Positions 11,686 through 25,289 of a stretch of 64,000 nt of DNA are shown here, in pieces (position 1 is the first letter of the stretch; every line of letters begins with the position of its first letter). The translations under genes and the position numbers were made by a program. Below the pieces are notes generated by a model. The model saw only the letters and a list, made by a program, of their open reading frames with translations. It had not been told where the DNA came from and did not search any database. Origin of the DNA: Mugil cephalus (lineage: Eukaryota; Chordata; Actinopteri; Mugiliformes; Mugilidae); assembly GCF_022458985.1 (NCBI RefSeq), contig NC_061785.1, positions 6,748,204 through 6,812,203 of the forward strand. The letters run 5' to 3'.

Positions 11686-14600
11686 AACATGCACCATCCT
11701 GCAGCTGTAAATTCTCACTAGCGTGCCAAATGTGTATTAATGTGCAGCTGAAAATAGTCCCCGACAAACACACCGTGAACTCCTGTCTGAGTTATGTTCA
11801 TTATAAACTACAGTGCCCAGCTGTTTTTGGAGCACAACAGAGAGTTATTAAGAGAAGGAACTCATTATTTTTAATTTATAGCCTCCAGTAAGAACCTATT
11901 GATTTGGAGATGAAAACCACAGACGGGTTAAGTGTGAATCAGCTCCCTTTACATGTCATTATTAAATGACATAAATTCTTTAACCACCGTGCCTGCTGCT
12001 TAAATTAATTAGGATTCCAGTGACAAGTCCGGAGCTTGTTTTTTTTGTTTTTTTTTATTACAACTGTCAGACACATGAGTTGAGAAACCAGCGGCGTGCT
12101 TAGGAGAAGATAATGATGATAAGCGTCCCAGTTAAAATGCGGCATGAGACAGCTCACAGGGGTAGCTAAGTTAAATATGCTAGCTGGCTGATTACATTTA
12201 ATTCCTCCCGTCTGCCGTGGCAATGAGAACAAATTGGGTTGTTGTGGCTGCTGATAATTCTAATCTCCTGCAGTGGCAGTGGGATATTACAGTAAAACTG
12301 GGAGGCACATTGAGATGTCACGTTATGGCTTTGGAGGGACTATATCACGCACAAATGAGATTCTGCTGGGTTCTTTCAACTGAGAAAAAAGCTATTAGTG
12401 CTTTAGCTCGCCGCCCTATCCCTGCTTTATGATTTGCTTGATTAAGGTCATTTCAATATGACTTTGTAGTGTGTATCCATTACCCTGCCAGCGCGGCAAA
12501 TTAACAGTCCCCGACTCTGTCGCTCTCCCACACACACGCACACACACACAAACAAATATATCCACCACATGCCACACATACTAAATGCAGCTTGTTCACA
12601 GACAGGATCGCAGTCCTTTCAAAGCATGTCCTTGACACCTCCCTCGTGCTGTGTTAGTATAGAGAGAGGAGGCTCGGCTTTCCCTGCCTGCTCCTCCTCC
12701 GTACGAACCCCGGGGACTGTCGGGCCTGTCTCGTCCGACACGAAACTCAAACACGCAGAAGACAATAAAAGAAGCCCGATTCTCCCCAGGCAAGAGCATG
12801 TCCTCAAAGTTTCTGCAGCCGCCTGGCCTAATTGTACAGTACTTGCCCCGCTGTTTCAACAGTGAGTGATTCGTGGCCCGAAGCGAAGCATCTATCAATG
12901 CCAGGTTGAACCCGAGCACCCTGCATTATTACACCTATTGTTACAGAATATAAGAGACACGCCTGCTTTCGCTCGGTCCGTGCGTTTAGCAGAGCTCGGC
13001 CCCAGACGATTCCAAACAATAACGGCGGCCGCAAACGCGCATCTATCAAAAAATATCAAAAACACCTGAGTCACAAAATGTATTCGGCGCAGCTCCTTTC
13101 TGCAGCCTCGTAACATTTCCACCTGACTGGGACATGCACGGCTGTGTTTGCAGGCTTTTATTTTTTTTTTTTCCCCTCTCAGGTTTAATCATTCCTACTG
13201 AAATAACAGGTCCCCGTGGCTGCTGCTCCATAATCGCAGGTAAAGCATCTGCTAAAGTGTTTAATCCGTGAACAACAACAATAAAGGTCGATGCAGGGAA
13301 AACAGATAAACAGAATTTCCAGGAGACAATAAATACAGGTGGCGTTCTTATCGCCGCGCTCCTCGTGTCTGCAGTGACGTATATGTTTTATTTTATTTCG
13401 CCAACCTGCGAAATACACTTCAGCCACAGTGAGTGTTTCTTTGTTTTTTAACAGACCGCGTAACAGTTCTGAGTTATATCACATTTCTTATCATACTCGG
13501 GATATGACATTTAACAACATAAACAACAACATTTCACTTCCTTTGTGGGGTAAAAGCACAATTCTGGTTTCTGAAAACTGGAATAAGGGCTTAAATTTAC
13601 ATAAGCAAACATAAAACCGGCTTGTAACATCAATCCACGGGTTTTAATGAGCCTGGATCTCGCATAAATATTCAGGTCTGCCTGCGCAGATTTTTTTTTT
13701 TCAGACTGGCACCGGTTAAATGGTCCAAAGGACTTTAAACGGCTGTAAGCACACATTCCTTTTAATTAGGCTGCATTATTTGTCTGCTTTTTAGTCAGGC
13801 TACCAGCATGGCTGCAGGGATTTTAATGACTGAAATAGCTTGACATGTTGCATGAATTCTAATAAGTTTGTAAAGGTGAAGCTCCTTTAAAGATTCCTAT
13901 ACTTTTCTTTAAGTCACATGGTGAGATTGAATTTGTGATTTTGAATGAAGCGTCACGACAATTACTGAACTGATCGCAGGGACGGATTGTAAATAATAAA
14001 AACCCAACCATTAGCTGTATACCAATATAGACTCGCAGGAATCGATGATGTTGTCAAAAAACATCTGGATTGATGCCGGGTGTGCCTCCTTGCCTGCCGT
14101 GAGGGAAGACAGGCACACATTTATCGTGTGCAGCCTGCAGCAAGGCGTAGAGGAGCTTCACCGGCACAGAGACAACTCTCAGGCAGATGCCACTATAAAT
14201 AATGCATGAACAACAGAGCCAGAGGAAGAACCTTGGAACAGCTAATTATTCAGGCCGACATTTCAGCAACTCACAGAGAAGTTAAAAAAGATTGAATTCG
14301 GGCCGTCACTGCTGCTCCCGGTGTGTGTGTTAACACGCTGATGTAGTAGGCGCAGCCAGACTCCATTATGAAACGCATTAATCTACATGCAGTGTCCTAT
14401 CACAACAAGAGGCTTCCTTGTACTCGGCCACGACGGGAGGCAGGAAAGAGATTTTGTATTTTTTTGGGGGGCAATCTGTGGACTTATGAAAAAGATATTT
14501 TGAGCAGCTGTTGAGCTTCTCTCAGTGTTTATTTGATTTTTTAATTATTTTTTTCTCGCGCAAATTCCCCTGTCTGACGAGGAGAGTTCTTTCCACTCAA

Positions 14601-16379
14601 TTAAGAGTCACCCACGCTTGTGTTCGGAAGCCAACAGTATCTCCTTTCTTCTCTTTTTCCAGGAGAATTATACACAACCCTTTCTAAAAAACACGTGCAT
14701 GGCAATGACAAAACAAGAACTACTTCTTTCATTATGATCCTATTAGTGTGCGAAATCCCACCAATGGTTGATGCAATAGACTGATCTCCAGCTCATTTAA
14801 CTGTTATGATTTCGACCGGCGCTCCGATCATTCCCTTTAAACTGGAAATAGGCCTCATTATCATATTTTCTACAACTGCATACCGTCTTCTTACTCTAAT
14901 TTTTCATATCCGTAATTACACTGGCTGTTAGCGCCGGAGCATGAATCCTGTGGGAGGCTAATAAATGGCTGAGGTTGATGAGAGGAGCAGCGAAACCTCC
15001 ACAGCTGGTGGCGCCGTGTCTTTGAGCTAAGTGAAGGAGCGTCGTGTTTGCTGTTCATCTGCAGGAAAAAAAAAATAAATAAAGCAAACATAAAAGAAAC
15101 ACAAGGTGAACCCAGGTCTTGCATCCATCATAGAGTCCTCACACAAGAGCAGGATCAGTTTACCGGGTCACTGTCATCGTCTCATTCAAAGCACCGTGCG
15201 ATACCGAGTGACTCTAACTCATGGATGAAGGATCGGGTTGCTTGTCAGAGCTCAATAAGTGGTCAATTTGTGGCTTACGCGACACATTAGCAGGATACAG
15301 GGAGATGATTTAAATGTTAAAATGTTTATTTAAAAAAAAAGAATCTATTAGTGTGTCCTTTGGTCTAAACGTTGTGTGAGAATGGCTCATAAAGGTATAT
15401 AGTTGTGGTAAGTAGCACTGCAGCAATTGAGATGAGATACTTAGAAATATAAGCTGTCAAAATCATTAAACTACTAATGATTAGTACTTTTTTAAATTAC
15501 TATTGTGGGTCTATTGTGAGAAGAAGAATATATGCTAACAGTAAATGTCTTGGCAAAAAAATGCATGTGTCCGTATCAATAAAAGGAATACATTAGATTT
15601 AGTGTAAACTTCGCTTTAAGAAACTATATTTCTGTCATCTGATGTCACTTGCTTTGTAAAGGTGAATGGTTGTAAAGCAGCTTCAAACAAAACAGTGTAA
15701 ATACAAATGTCATATGCTTTCCATATTTAAGGTTTGTTCTTAGTAGAGCTTAACACAGTCAAAGCTATTAATGCACACATAAAATACCGTATTAACAAAG
15801 GTAAGGTTATGATAAAAGGGGTCACTTAAACAAACTTTAGGTTATTAGTTTAAATAATAAACATTAGGAAAATCCTTTTTTTTTTGTCCATTAACAGTGG
15901 CCGAAATTATATGTAAAGTAATAAAATATATATCGTTAGTTACTAAACTATTCACTGAAGTAAAACAAATAGACATGTTGACTGTTTTTCTGTCTTGTAA
16001 CTGAAATTTCTGGACAAAATATGCAATTTAAAGACAATTTCAATGTAAAGAGCTCAGTAAAGCAGTAGCTATACAGCGCTATCATCATGCTAACATGTCA
16101 TAATCAATGTCTCAAAATCTACGGGTTTCATTATTTCACATTTATACACATTCAGCACATGTTAGAATGCTAACTAACTATAGAGACGTCGCTGCCACCG
16201 AGGGCAACAACATTTTACAATTTAGATGCTGTTAAAGCCTATTTTTCAAACTAATTCTGCTGATCTCCATGTTCACCTGTCACTTTCTTCCACCCAGTGG
16301 CCGTAACCACGGAGACTTTGCTGGCTGTGACTTCAAAGTGCATACACTGACATGGATAAACATATCTTACACTGTATCT

Positions 16380-16835
16380 TACACCATAGCATCATTATCG
16401 CTTTAAGGATATAAGCTGGAGACTCCGTCTAGCAGAACGAACCATCAGAAACCACCTCCCCAACTTGCGGGACGTTTATACAAAATGCTGCAGGTTAAGG
16501 GCCAAGAAGATCCTGACACAGACGAGCCTCCTCAGACACTGTCTCTGCTCCCTGCTGCCATCAGGTTGGCATCTCCTCTGTCGGAGGACAAAGACTGAGA
16601 GGCTGAAGAAGAGTTTCTATCCCAACGCCAACCGTCTGCTCAACTCTGAGCCTTAACTGGACTCAAACACCACTACAATACTACGTTTTATTAACACAGC
16701 TGCTTTAAAACATGATATGGTTATCTTGTGTGATGTATTTCTACTGTAGTAACATTACCTTTTTACTACTGGCTACAGGTACAAAAATACATTTCACTGT
16801 GGATTGTACTATGTATAACTGTGCACGTGACAAAT
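16380..16835 (+). mobile_element. LINE ORF2 C-terminus and 3' tail
   Basis: The reading 16,465-16,656 (+) contains ILTQTSLLRHCLCSLLPSG and TKTERLKKSFYPNANRLLN. This is the characteristic C-terminal signature of fish L2/Rex-type LINE ORF2 (LLPSG...RTKT.R...SF.P.A..LLN). It is followed by the tail TATAACTGTGCACGTGACAA. The copy is 5'-truncated and not functional. It lies inside presumed spock2 intron 1. Confidence 0.75.
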
Positions 16836-17039
16836 ATCAAATATCTAAGCGTCATAACGTTAGCCTTTAGCTCAAAGCTTGGTAGCATAGCAAACGCTTC
16901 AAAAATGTTGCTTCTCAGCTGTACTTTATATTATTTGGTGTAATTAGCAAATGTTAGCATGCTAGCACGCTAAACATGGGTTAGCATATTCACTGGCATG
17001 TTAGCACTGTAATTTTAAGATAGCTTAGAGTGAGATTTT

Positions 17040-17040
<1 letters not shown>

Positions 17041-17088
<48 letters not shown>
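17041..17088. repeat. (TAA)n microsatellite
   Basis: About 16 uninterrupted TAA units. Confidence 0.95.
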
Positions 17089-17090
<2 letters not shown>

Positions 17091-18875
17091 TAAGTGACGA
17101 AATGATTACCAGATCACGGACTTCCACTTCCAGTTCACCTTTGACGGTTAGGGCGCGCCTATTTCACCTGGCAACGACAAATACTGCTTTCTAATTGGCT
17201 GATTGGCCGCTGATATTTTCTGATTGGTCGCTGATTTAAGCAGAGCAGCCGGTCTTCATCTATTCATAGACCACTCTTTTAAAGTACATGTGCGGCGAGT
17301 TTTATAATTTTCCGGCGTGAGAAATGTCATGTGTGTCATGAGAACTTATTGAAATGCGTGTTAAGAGTCTTGTTAATGAGCTTAGCTTTTAGCTAAGCTC
17401 ACTGCTTTGTAAAAAAGAATCCTCACAAAGCCATCAACCTAGCTGTTAACAAGCAATTTAAACAGGTATTGCATTTCCACTTAATTTGATTGTAGCTGCA
17501 TCATAGTTCCTGAATTCACTGACTAATCGATTTATTTTTTGATTCTTATCATTCAAAATCACTAATCACAAAGCTAAAATGTCTTATTTTGTCGTTGTAT
17601 GATATATGACAATGAAAAGTAGAAATTGCTCACAAATGAAAAGCAGGAAATAGGATTTAAGCAGTTTTTGTCACTATATTCTGCATTTTTTAAAAGTTAT
17701 AAATAATAAATGGATTTTTTTTGTAGCCGTGCAGAGACTTTTAAACTTTTTTCTTGTGCTCCCTTTCTGCAGACAGAGCGCCATGAATATTGAGGCGGTA
17801 GATTTAAGCACGCTGAGAGGCTTGGGTGAAATTTAAGGAACCACTCATTGTTATCTAATTATTGCATTTATCACTGTCCTAAATCGAATTAATTTGTAGC
17901 CACCAGAAGGGCTTGATGATTACTCGTATTTTGCCTCACCGTGGTGATCTTAACAACCAAAAAGAAACCCGAGGAGCCATTTACTTGAAAAACACGTTGC
18001 AGTTTTCCCTCATTAAAACCGTAGCTGGCTCTGGAGCAGGTGCAATCCTTAAGCAGCCCTCTGTGGTTGGCTGAAAAGCTGCACGGCGCCTTAATGAGGT
18101 CCCTCTCTGCACTGCTCAGAGAGGTGGGGGAATCTGGCCGGGAATGAACAGCAGAGTATTGTTCACATGAACGGTGGCCTGAGCTCCCACTGAGCAGATT
18201 CACCCAAACGCAGCAGAATGTAAAGTGGCACTCGTGTTGTGACGAATAAACACATCAAGTGGTCAAAGACGTGTTTTTTTTTCTTTTTTTTCTAATAGAT
18301 GCAATCAGCTAATTACAGCCATGCTTAGGTTGTGGGCCGTGCATTTATAACCCGCTTTGTGTGGGTGAATTCAGTGTAAAGGTAATCCTCACCGGCTGAC
18401 TTGACGTCTTGATATGTGCAGCGTGACATTATTACAGCGTCAGCGCTGATGTCTGTCTTAATGGAGCTTGTGTAACGCGCTATATAACCTGCTGTGGATT
18501 ATACTGACACCTCCTGCCTCTGCAGCTGTTGCGCTTATTGTGCTTCTTCTCAACGTTTCCTCATTATGCCTCCATGTCAGATAATCATATGTACACTGCT
18601 GTACACCGGCCCAATTTAAAGCCTCACTCGTATCAATCACACTCCCACCACTGTGTTTATAAAGCACACACGCTTTATTCATTTAGACGCTGTATCAATA
18701 TTTGCTGTTTTCACACCTTCTATTCCGCCAAGACAGCTAGTAAACAAATACAACCCCTTCGCATTTCAGATGGTGTAGCTTGCTGCCCGGTACAGCGCAG
18801 AAATGAGCAGAACCAGTTCAGCTGTATCAGTATCACATCTCCTGGTGCTGTGGTTCAGCACATTTCCACCTGGAC

Positions 18876-19514
18876 CAGGGATGTGCAATACCGCTTTTTT
18901 TCCTTTCGATCCGATACCAAGTAATACCAAGGCCTAATGTCCTGATACTGATACAGATATCGATACTTTTAGATGTCTACTTTTGTATATGAAAATGATG
19001 ACTTTTACAATGAACATTTGTGAATGTAATTATGAAAAAATGTATTGTATATGTATAGAATTAAATAAGCTGCCACTTCTCTTTAGTAAGAACAATTAAA
19101 GACAATCTGAGCAAATCAACTAAAAACATACTCTGTCAAACAAAAAATTAAAATAAGTACAGTCTCTCGGACTTCGATATAGTTCTTTTTGGACCAGACA
19201 GAGCGGTCTTCAGGTTAGAATTTGACAGAACCTGAACTTTGACCAAAGGTCTCATTCTACGTTCTCTGTCACTTCCAATTTAAATGTTTTTGTTAAGAAA
19301 CAACAGCGTGTTGACATGATCTATATGTACATGCCCGTGATGGTCACTGTGATGTACTTTCACTATATACCTGAATATTGCTTTAAGGGCGTCCACCACA
19401 GAGGTCTGTCTCTTAACGCTTTTTACTTTTTTAGAATTGATTACAGCTTCGGTGCATTTCTTGGTATCGATATTTTGATGCGAAGATCGATTCTAAAAAT
19501 ACGCACATCCCTAT
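18876..19514. mobile_element. Non-autonomous DNA transposon with AGGGATGTGC ends (hAT-like)
   Basis: Short inverted ends AGGGATGTGC and GCACATCCCT bound a 639-bp AT-rich segment. Subterminal GATCCGATACCAAGTAATAC and GATATCGATAC motifs resemble the GTATCGATAC-rich fish hAT-type MITEs. Related GATACC/GTATCG blocks recur at 42.25-42.51 and 45.17-45.61 kb. No transposase is visible. Confidence 0.55.
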
Positions 19515-20261
19515 AGACTCATGAGAAGAGGCATGAATAAGCAGGGGTAGCTTTCTAATGCTGGTGCTCTTCCATTCAGAAGGAGATGGAACCGAATCAA
19601 TACAGCCACATATGATCATGTCACTTCTTTCAGAGAAAAGTCTAACATAAAACAGATCTTTAATACTTGTTGGGAAGAGAAGATGACAGAATTGAAGCCG
19701 CTCTTATGTCTGTATGTTAAGTATTTAGCTTGCAGGAGAGGCCTCAACCGAACATGAACCTCCAGGGCTGAATAATAAAGTGGCAAAGACTGCAGTTCCT
19801 AAAACGGCCACTTGGGGCTAGCTCCAAAAGTGAGCATAGACAGCAGAAATAAACTGGTGCCAAAACTCAATTTTGGTCACTACTTTAAATGACAGGTGGT
19901 TTGCTAGCTCTCTGCTTCTGTATCACATGTCTGCTCCACCTGCTTTTCCATTTTCAAATAACACAACTGATGTTCAGGAATCTTAGGTGGCATGAAGGAG
20001 GGTTTGTCTATACTGTTCACTACACACAGACAACTTTCACATCCTTTATGGTTTTATCTCCTTAAGTCACAGCAGATCCATTAAACTTTAATAAGGTTGA
20101 GCAACAGATTCGTTTTGTAGTTTCATGTTTAAAAAACTCACTCTGAATTCAACTGCACAAAAGCCCAAATCAATCCAATGAGAGCTCACTACTTTGATAA
20201 TGATTAGCTGATTAATAACACACTTTACAATCACAACATAGCTTACAATTTAACTGATTAT

Positions 20262-20767
20262 TTAACCTCCTGAGACCCAAAGTTTTGTTTGCAATGCATT
20301 TTTCATTTCTCCAAGATATTTGGGATTAGTAGAACCTAAGAAGTATAAAAAACCTCTTAAAACATCCTCTTTGCACAGGAAGTAGTTTTGGGGGAAAACA
20401 AATGTTGTGCTGTGCAAAAACAGGATTACAAGCAATTATGTCCCAATGTCCTCAAATGAGTACTTGCTAATTAGAGATGTTGATGCTCGTTATTGATAGA
20501 ATTTGTTAAATGTGCACGTCATATCAAACTACAAAAGTTAAAGAGCATAAATAAACAAGTTTTAACCGTACGCTTTGATGGAGTTTTGTACCTTCGACAC
20601 TTTTGTCCCATGATCGGCTTCAGAATGAATTAATATATTGACCCTTTGCTACCACTAGAAAAAAGTGTCCACTTATGAGGACAACAAGTCTAAATGAAGC
20701 AGAACAAGTTGCCACAAACCTAAAACTTAATGTCCCCATATGAGGACACAGGGTTTCAGGAGGTTAA
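20262..20767. mobile_element. piggyBac-like MITE with TTAA target duplication
   Basis: The segment starts TTAACCTCCTGAGACCC and ends GGGTTTCAGGAGGTTAA. The near-perfect 13-bp inverted ends begin with CC and abut TTAA on both sides, which is the hallmark of piggyBac-family insertion. The 506-bp interior has no long frame. The internal repeated phrases TGTCCCAATGTCCTCAAATG and TGTCCCCATATGAGGACA form a second inverted pair. Confidence 0.65.
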
Positions 20768-23296
20768 CATTTGCAGGTTTTAGCTTCTCAAATTGGAGGG
20801 TGTGTTTCTTGTCATTGTAAATTCGATATCCTTTGGCTTCTTCACAATGTTCCACAACGTTAACCTAGTTATTACTTAGTAGCTCTTTTTTTTTGTTTGC
20901 AGCAGGCCCCTTCAATTACCACAGTTTGTCCCTCAAAATGTTTTGAATTCAGAATCCAGATGCAACTCTGATGGATTGAAGATGCATCTCTACCCAAATT
21001 TTTGAAGAAAAAAAAGAAAATCTGATTAAACTTCTGACATTGTGTGTGGAGATGCCAGTAAAGTCTCCAGAGAAAAAGCCCTGTCCCACTCTGTTTAACC
21101 CCTCTGTCGGTCAAACACTGATCCAGTCAGACAGGTGAGGCAAACCCCGCCAAACACCAGCAAAAAATGTTCCAATTTCCACAACAACACAAATTTCCAA
21201 TTCAGTAACTAATTCCCCCGGGGGCTCCGGGACCACTGGACACATTCCTGCATGCCACCAAACACGGTCAAGAGCTTCTCTCTGGTTGGCACTGATAAGA
21301 GTATCTGTCTGAGGTGATAGTTGTCAGCAGTGAGATCAAACAACTGTCCGGTTGTCAAGGTAGAGGCTTGGATCTGAGTGTTGCTAACCAACTACTCCTC
21401 TGGGATCTCTTGCATCCTGATGCCATGTGTTCTGTCTTTTAGTAGCAGGGAGCTGTCAGTAGCAATGTGGCAAACCCAGCATCCTAGCCTTCTGACTCAC
21501 TGACATGATCCTGGTTGGTTGTTTTACTATAAAATCACCCCAGTTACTGTAAATAAGAGGGTTGACTTAAGTTTTCAAACACCTCTCAGATTAACACAGT
21601 TCAGCAACAGCCCATAAAATGTCAACAGAGCTGACTTCAGCAACATAACTGGGGTAATATTTAAAGGACCCCTGTGTGCGAATGAGTGACATCTAGTGGT
21701 GACGCTGCAGAATGCATCCAACTTAATGTCCTTACCTCACCACACCCCTTTCAGACGTGATGATAAAGTCAGTATTTGGTTTGTCCGCCCTGGGCTACTC
21801 GCTTACGCTTGAGCTACTTACAAAACAGTTTGCAAAAGAAATCCAATGCAGTGAGATATATAGATTTTAAACTGGGAGGGCAGGGGCAGTATTGTCTTGT
21901 AGCCAGTTCAACACAAAAGACACAAGCTAACATAAAACAGCAAACATTAGCGACAGTGTGACGTAAACTGACTACCATCATCCAACCCAGTCTGCCATTT
22001 TTTAAAATTCATTTTTAAAAAGCTTTCAAATGTTTGATGACACAAATGAATCCTCACTGCTTTGGTACACAGTTTGAACCAAGGTGCTCCTCTAATCACA
22101 ATGTTTGCATCAGTATCTTTGTGGGAAATGGTGCAAACGATAATGAGCAGGACCACTTGATGTAATTAGATTTAGAGGAATCTGCAACGCTATGATGAAT
22201 AGCCTTGATTTAACATGTGCATGATTTGTTGGATTAAAAAACTCCCACGGGATTACTTGATTAATCTTTAAATGGTCTCACAACAGGACTTATTCAGCAT
22301 CTCCTGCCACAGTATCAGATTTTAGTCAACCATCTGTCACCAGGATCATTAAACTTCATAAAACATTATTGGTTTTTGTAGCATTTCCTTCTTTAACTAT
22401 ATGTATAATTCATCACCTAAAGCAATCAGGCCTTGTCACTGGGATTTATTTGACTTTAAGTTCATAGCTAGTTATATTCTTGGTATTATTTTATATATCA
22501 TTTACAATTTTATTTTACTGTTACCTGAAAATGTTATTGCCAAATCCCGTTTCTCCTCAAATAATTTCAGCTATAATAAATAAATTTAGGGATCCAGGTG
22601 AAGATTCCTACTATGAATTTTTGTCCATTTCCAGTGAATCCTCCCTTCCTTGCATGACTTAACAGAATAAACAGGGCTCAAATGAGAACAATAAAAGCCT
22701 ATACTTGATCATTTATGTCTGTGATTTGGGGAAAGCACAACTGATGTCTTGCAGTGTCTCTTTTCCTTCAACGCCAAGAAACTCTACAAACCCTACATTT
22801 TATGTGCAATACAGGCAGATCAATAAGCACAGGGGAATAGGGGGTATCGGAATATACCCAGAAGGAGATTGGTAACAGCTTTTGAGACTTAAAATTTACT
22901 CTTCTTATGAAAGTGAATATAGAACAACTCAAATGAAATCTACAACATTAACCACGTGTATATATTTAAAATGAAAAGCTAATTTGGTATGTCCGACAAT
23001 AATTCAAGGACAATCAATAAGCGAAACATCGCAAAGAAGAAGAAAAAAATGCCAAAAACGAAAGATGACGCACGGGTGCGCGCACACGCACCACCTGTAA
23101 TCTTATAAATGTAAAAATCTTCCGTACTATTTCCGTCTTTTTAAGTATTTTCCTTTCTCTCAAACTGATGAAATCGCGCGTATATGTGCACACTTGAGGG
23201 GTGACAGTTAACTGTGCGCAAAAAAAAATAAATAAATTAAAAAAAAATCACCTGAGATGCACCAGCACTGATACAACACTGAATAACACCACTCAC

Positions 23297-23473
23297 GTCT
23301 CTGAAGCGATTCCAGTGCTTGATCTTACGGCTGTACTGGGAGATGGTTGACAGCCATTGCTCGTCTTCCATGAAATTCCCAGCTTTCCCTGGCTCTTTCC
23401 CACTTTTCACGTCCACCTGGAGCGAGACGCCCGCCAGAAGACACAGGCAAGCCACGATTCTCACAGCGACCAT
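23297..23473 (-). CDS. spock2: spock2 (testican-2) coding exon 1, partial gene
   Basis: Testicans are secreted modular heparan/chondroitin-sulfate proteoglycans of the extracellular matrix, mainly in brain. This exon encodes 59 residues. Residues 1-18 form a hydrophobic signal peptide (VAVRIVACLCLLAGVSLQ). After a short variable stretch comes the conserved block NFMEDEQWLSTISQYSRKIK then HWNRFRD (33-59), which matches testican-2 better than testican-1 or -3 from memory of the family. The exon closes in phase 0 at a GTGAGT donor. The start is an ATG at 23,473 and no longer in-frame N-terminus is apparent. The follistatin-like, EF-hand calcium-binding and thyroglobulin domains are not in the window; they would lie beyond its left edge. 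Orientation and position next to ascc1 match the vertebrate SPOCK2-ASCC1 order. Confidence 0.9.
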
Positions 23474-23700
23474 GTTGGCTCGGGCAGCTTGGTCTGGGAT
23501 GTATCCTCCTGTCCCTGTCCCTGTCCCTGTTCCTGCTGCTGCTGCTGCTGCTACTGTCCTCTAGCCAGTGATCCACAAACAAGACTGCTGCTACTGCTGC
23601 TGCTGCCTCAACAGACTGAATGGAAACCAGAGGGAAGGAGGAGGTGGGGGGAGTGAAGAGAGAGGGAGGGAGAAAGGGAGTTAAAGGAGAGATTAGATCA
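23474..23700 (-). promoter_or_regulatory. spock2: spock2 5' UTR/promoter-proximal region with short repeats
   Basis: Immediately upstream of the spock2 ATG are four CCTGTC/CCTGTT-type units and a CTG run (forward strand 23,507-23,556), then a second CTG cluster (23,583-23,610) and GA-rich DNA (23,620-23,690). The transcription start cannot be placed, and no clear TATA box is seen. Confidence 0.45.
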
Positions 23701-24409
23701 TGCGCTAATAATTTATTTCTCCCAAATTGATTTAATTATTTCAGCGGTTTTTTGGTTTTTGTTTCTCTTTATTCTTCTTTTTTTTTTTTTTTTTTAGAAG
23801 CCCACATACACACTCAGAAATCCTGACGAATGAATCACACAAGTGGAACAGATGTTCATTGTTGTCCTGTTGATCAGTCACATTTAATTCATTCGAATGT
23901 GTTCTAATGTTTTTTTTTTGTTTTTTTTTTGTAGGGAGGGAAAGGGGAAAAAAGTGACGTTTCTTGTTTAATATTTTACGCCTTCGATGCTGAATTGAGC
24001 ACTGCGGCTGAAGCCATCGCTTTAAGATGAAGTGTATCTGGAAAATGCTCTCGAGTCGAGGCTCAATGAGACTCGATTCAGCTGAAATTTAGTCAAATGT
24101 CTTTCGGCATTTGCTCATTAGAAGCAGAGAAAGAGAGAGTGACTCATCAGAGGTGTATTACGGTAAAATACGGCTCTTTCTCGGCCAAACGGGGACTTAG
24201 AAATAATCTCTGGAACTCATGACTTGTGCAGATTGCATCAAAGAACGAGTTTAATTCAGTAAATTTGGAAACATTCCTTCTAGATTCAACAAATAACTAT
24301 TATTTCCTAAAGATGTTTTCAAGTCCAGGTTGTGGTTCAGTCCTGTATCCTCAATCCCCATCCCCTACCTGAACCAGGGTCTATATCCCTCTATTGAATA
24401 GCAGTAAAA

Positions 24410-25010
24410 AGGGCTAAAATAATCTCACAGTGGTTTAAAGTCACACGGTTGTGTGGTGGCAGCGTGGTTGGGGGGGTGACTCCAGGACGCTGGAACTCAC
24501 TGTTAAGCCTTCTTGAGATGTCGTAGGCATACTGCCTACTGCTGTTGGCTAGGCTAGCTAGCTGGTGTCTTCTTGTTGGTTGCTACCAGGTAGCTGACTG
24601 CTAATCCTGCTAATGAATTTTCCCAAAGTATTACATTTTGGGAAACTCTTACTCCAAGTCTTACATGCTTACATGCTAAGACCCACTAAAAACAGCTAAG
24701 CTAATCTCTCGGTGGTTGGAAGTCACACGGTTGTGCGGTGGCAGCATGGCGGGGGCGGTGACTCAAGGAAATTAAGCCTTCTTGAGGTGACGTTGGCCTA
24801 ATTTAACGAAACATTGGTGAAAGTAGGTGCCCACTTGAAAACCCCAATGATGTACGGCCCACTACCGCGGGCCAGGCTAGTTAGCTGGTGTCTTCTTGTT
24901 GGTTGGCAGCTGACTGCTAGCGTGCTGGTTGGGATTCAGTTGTGTTTTGCCTGAAATCTCAGCACAAGGGATTGTAATATATCATCCTGTGTATTAATGA
25001 GTGAAATATC
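24410..25010. repeat. Imperfect direct repeat pair
   Basis: 24,440-24,605 and 24,715-24,925 share an ordered set of phrases: AGTCACACGGTTGTG, GGTGGCAGC, TTAAGCCTTCTTGAG, and GCTGGTGTCTTCTTGTTGGT with GTAGCTGACTGCTA-type text. The tail (CAGCACAAGGGATTGTAATA then CCTGTGTATTAATGA) recurs at 43,495-43,535 inside ascc1, so this is a dispersed family present here as a local duplication. Confidence 0.55.
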
Positions 25011-25289
25011 TTGTACAAGGTGTTGGGTAAAGTTAGATTTATGGTTTTGAGTCGGGCATACATACGTCAGAGGTCATACCGTAGCATGACATGGACCTTC
25101 CATGATTCCATTAGAGCATAATGCCGACACACCAATGCATAAGTAGGTAGGAAAAGAAACTGGGCTGAGTTAGCAGCTAAGCTAACTCTTCCCTAAGCTA
25201 ACCAGCTAATTTTTATAGTACTATCTCATAATATTATATTAAGATTCTGATGATAAGAGAGGGATGCATCATGGACAGTGTACAGATAC

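Larger units (their letters stand above)
1..23296 (-). other. spock2: Presumed first intron of spock2 (mostly non-coding)
   Basis: Exon 1 of spock2 ends at 23,297 with a GTGAGT donor on the minus strand, so the rest of the gene must lie at lower coordinates. I searched by eye on the minus strand for the expected next exon (an acidic VEDDYIKSW-type segment, then the Cys-rich follistatin-like part) and did not find it. The stretch is therefore read as intron 1, or as its 5' portion. Apart from the repeats listed separately, it contains only short chance reading frames. Non-repetitive parts such as 7,680-8,330, 12,430-13,130 and 14,280-15,060 could hold regulatory DNA, but nothing in the sequence alone proves it. 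Confidence 0.55.

Noticed and set aside
16081..17010. Repeated TAGC/GCTAAC-rich text suggesting a structured repeat
   Set aside because: It is diffuse, without a definable unit; similar AT-rich text is common in fish non-coding DNA. Only the LINE part is supported.
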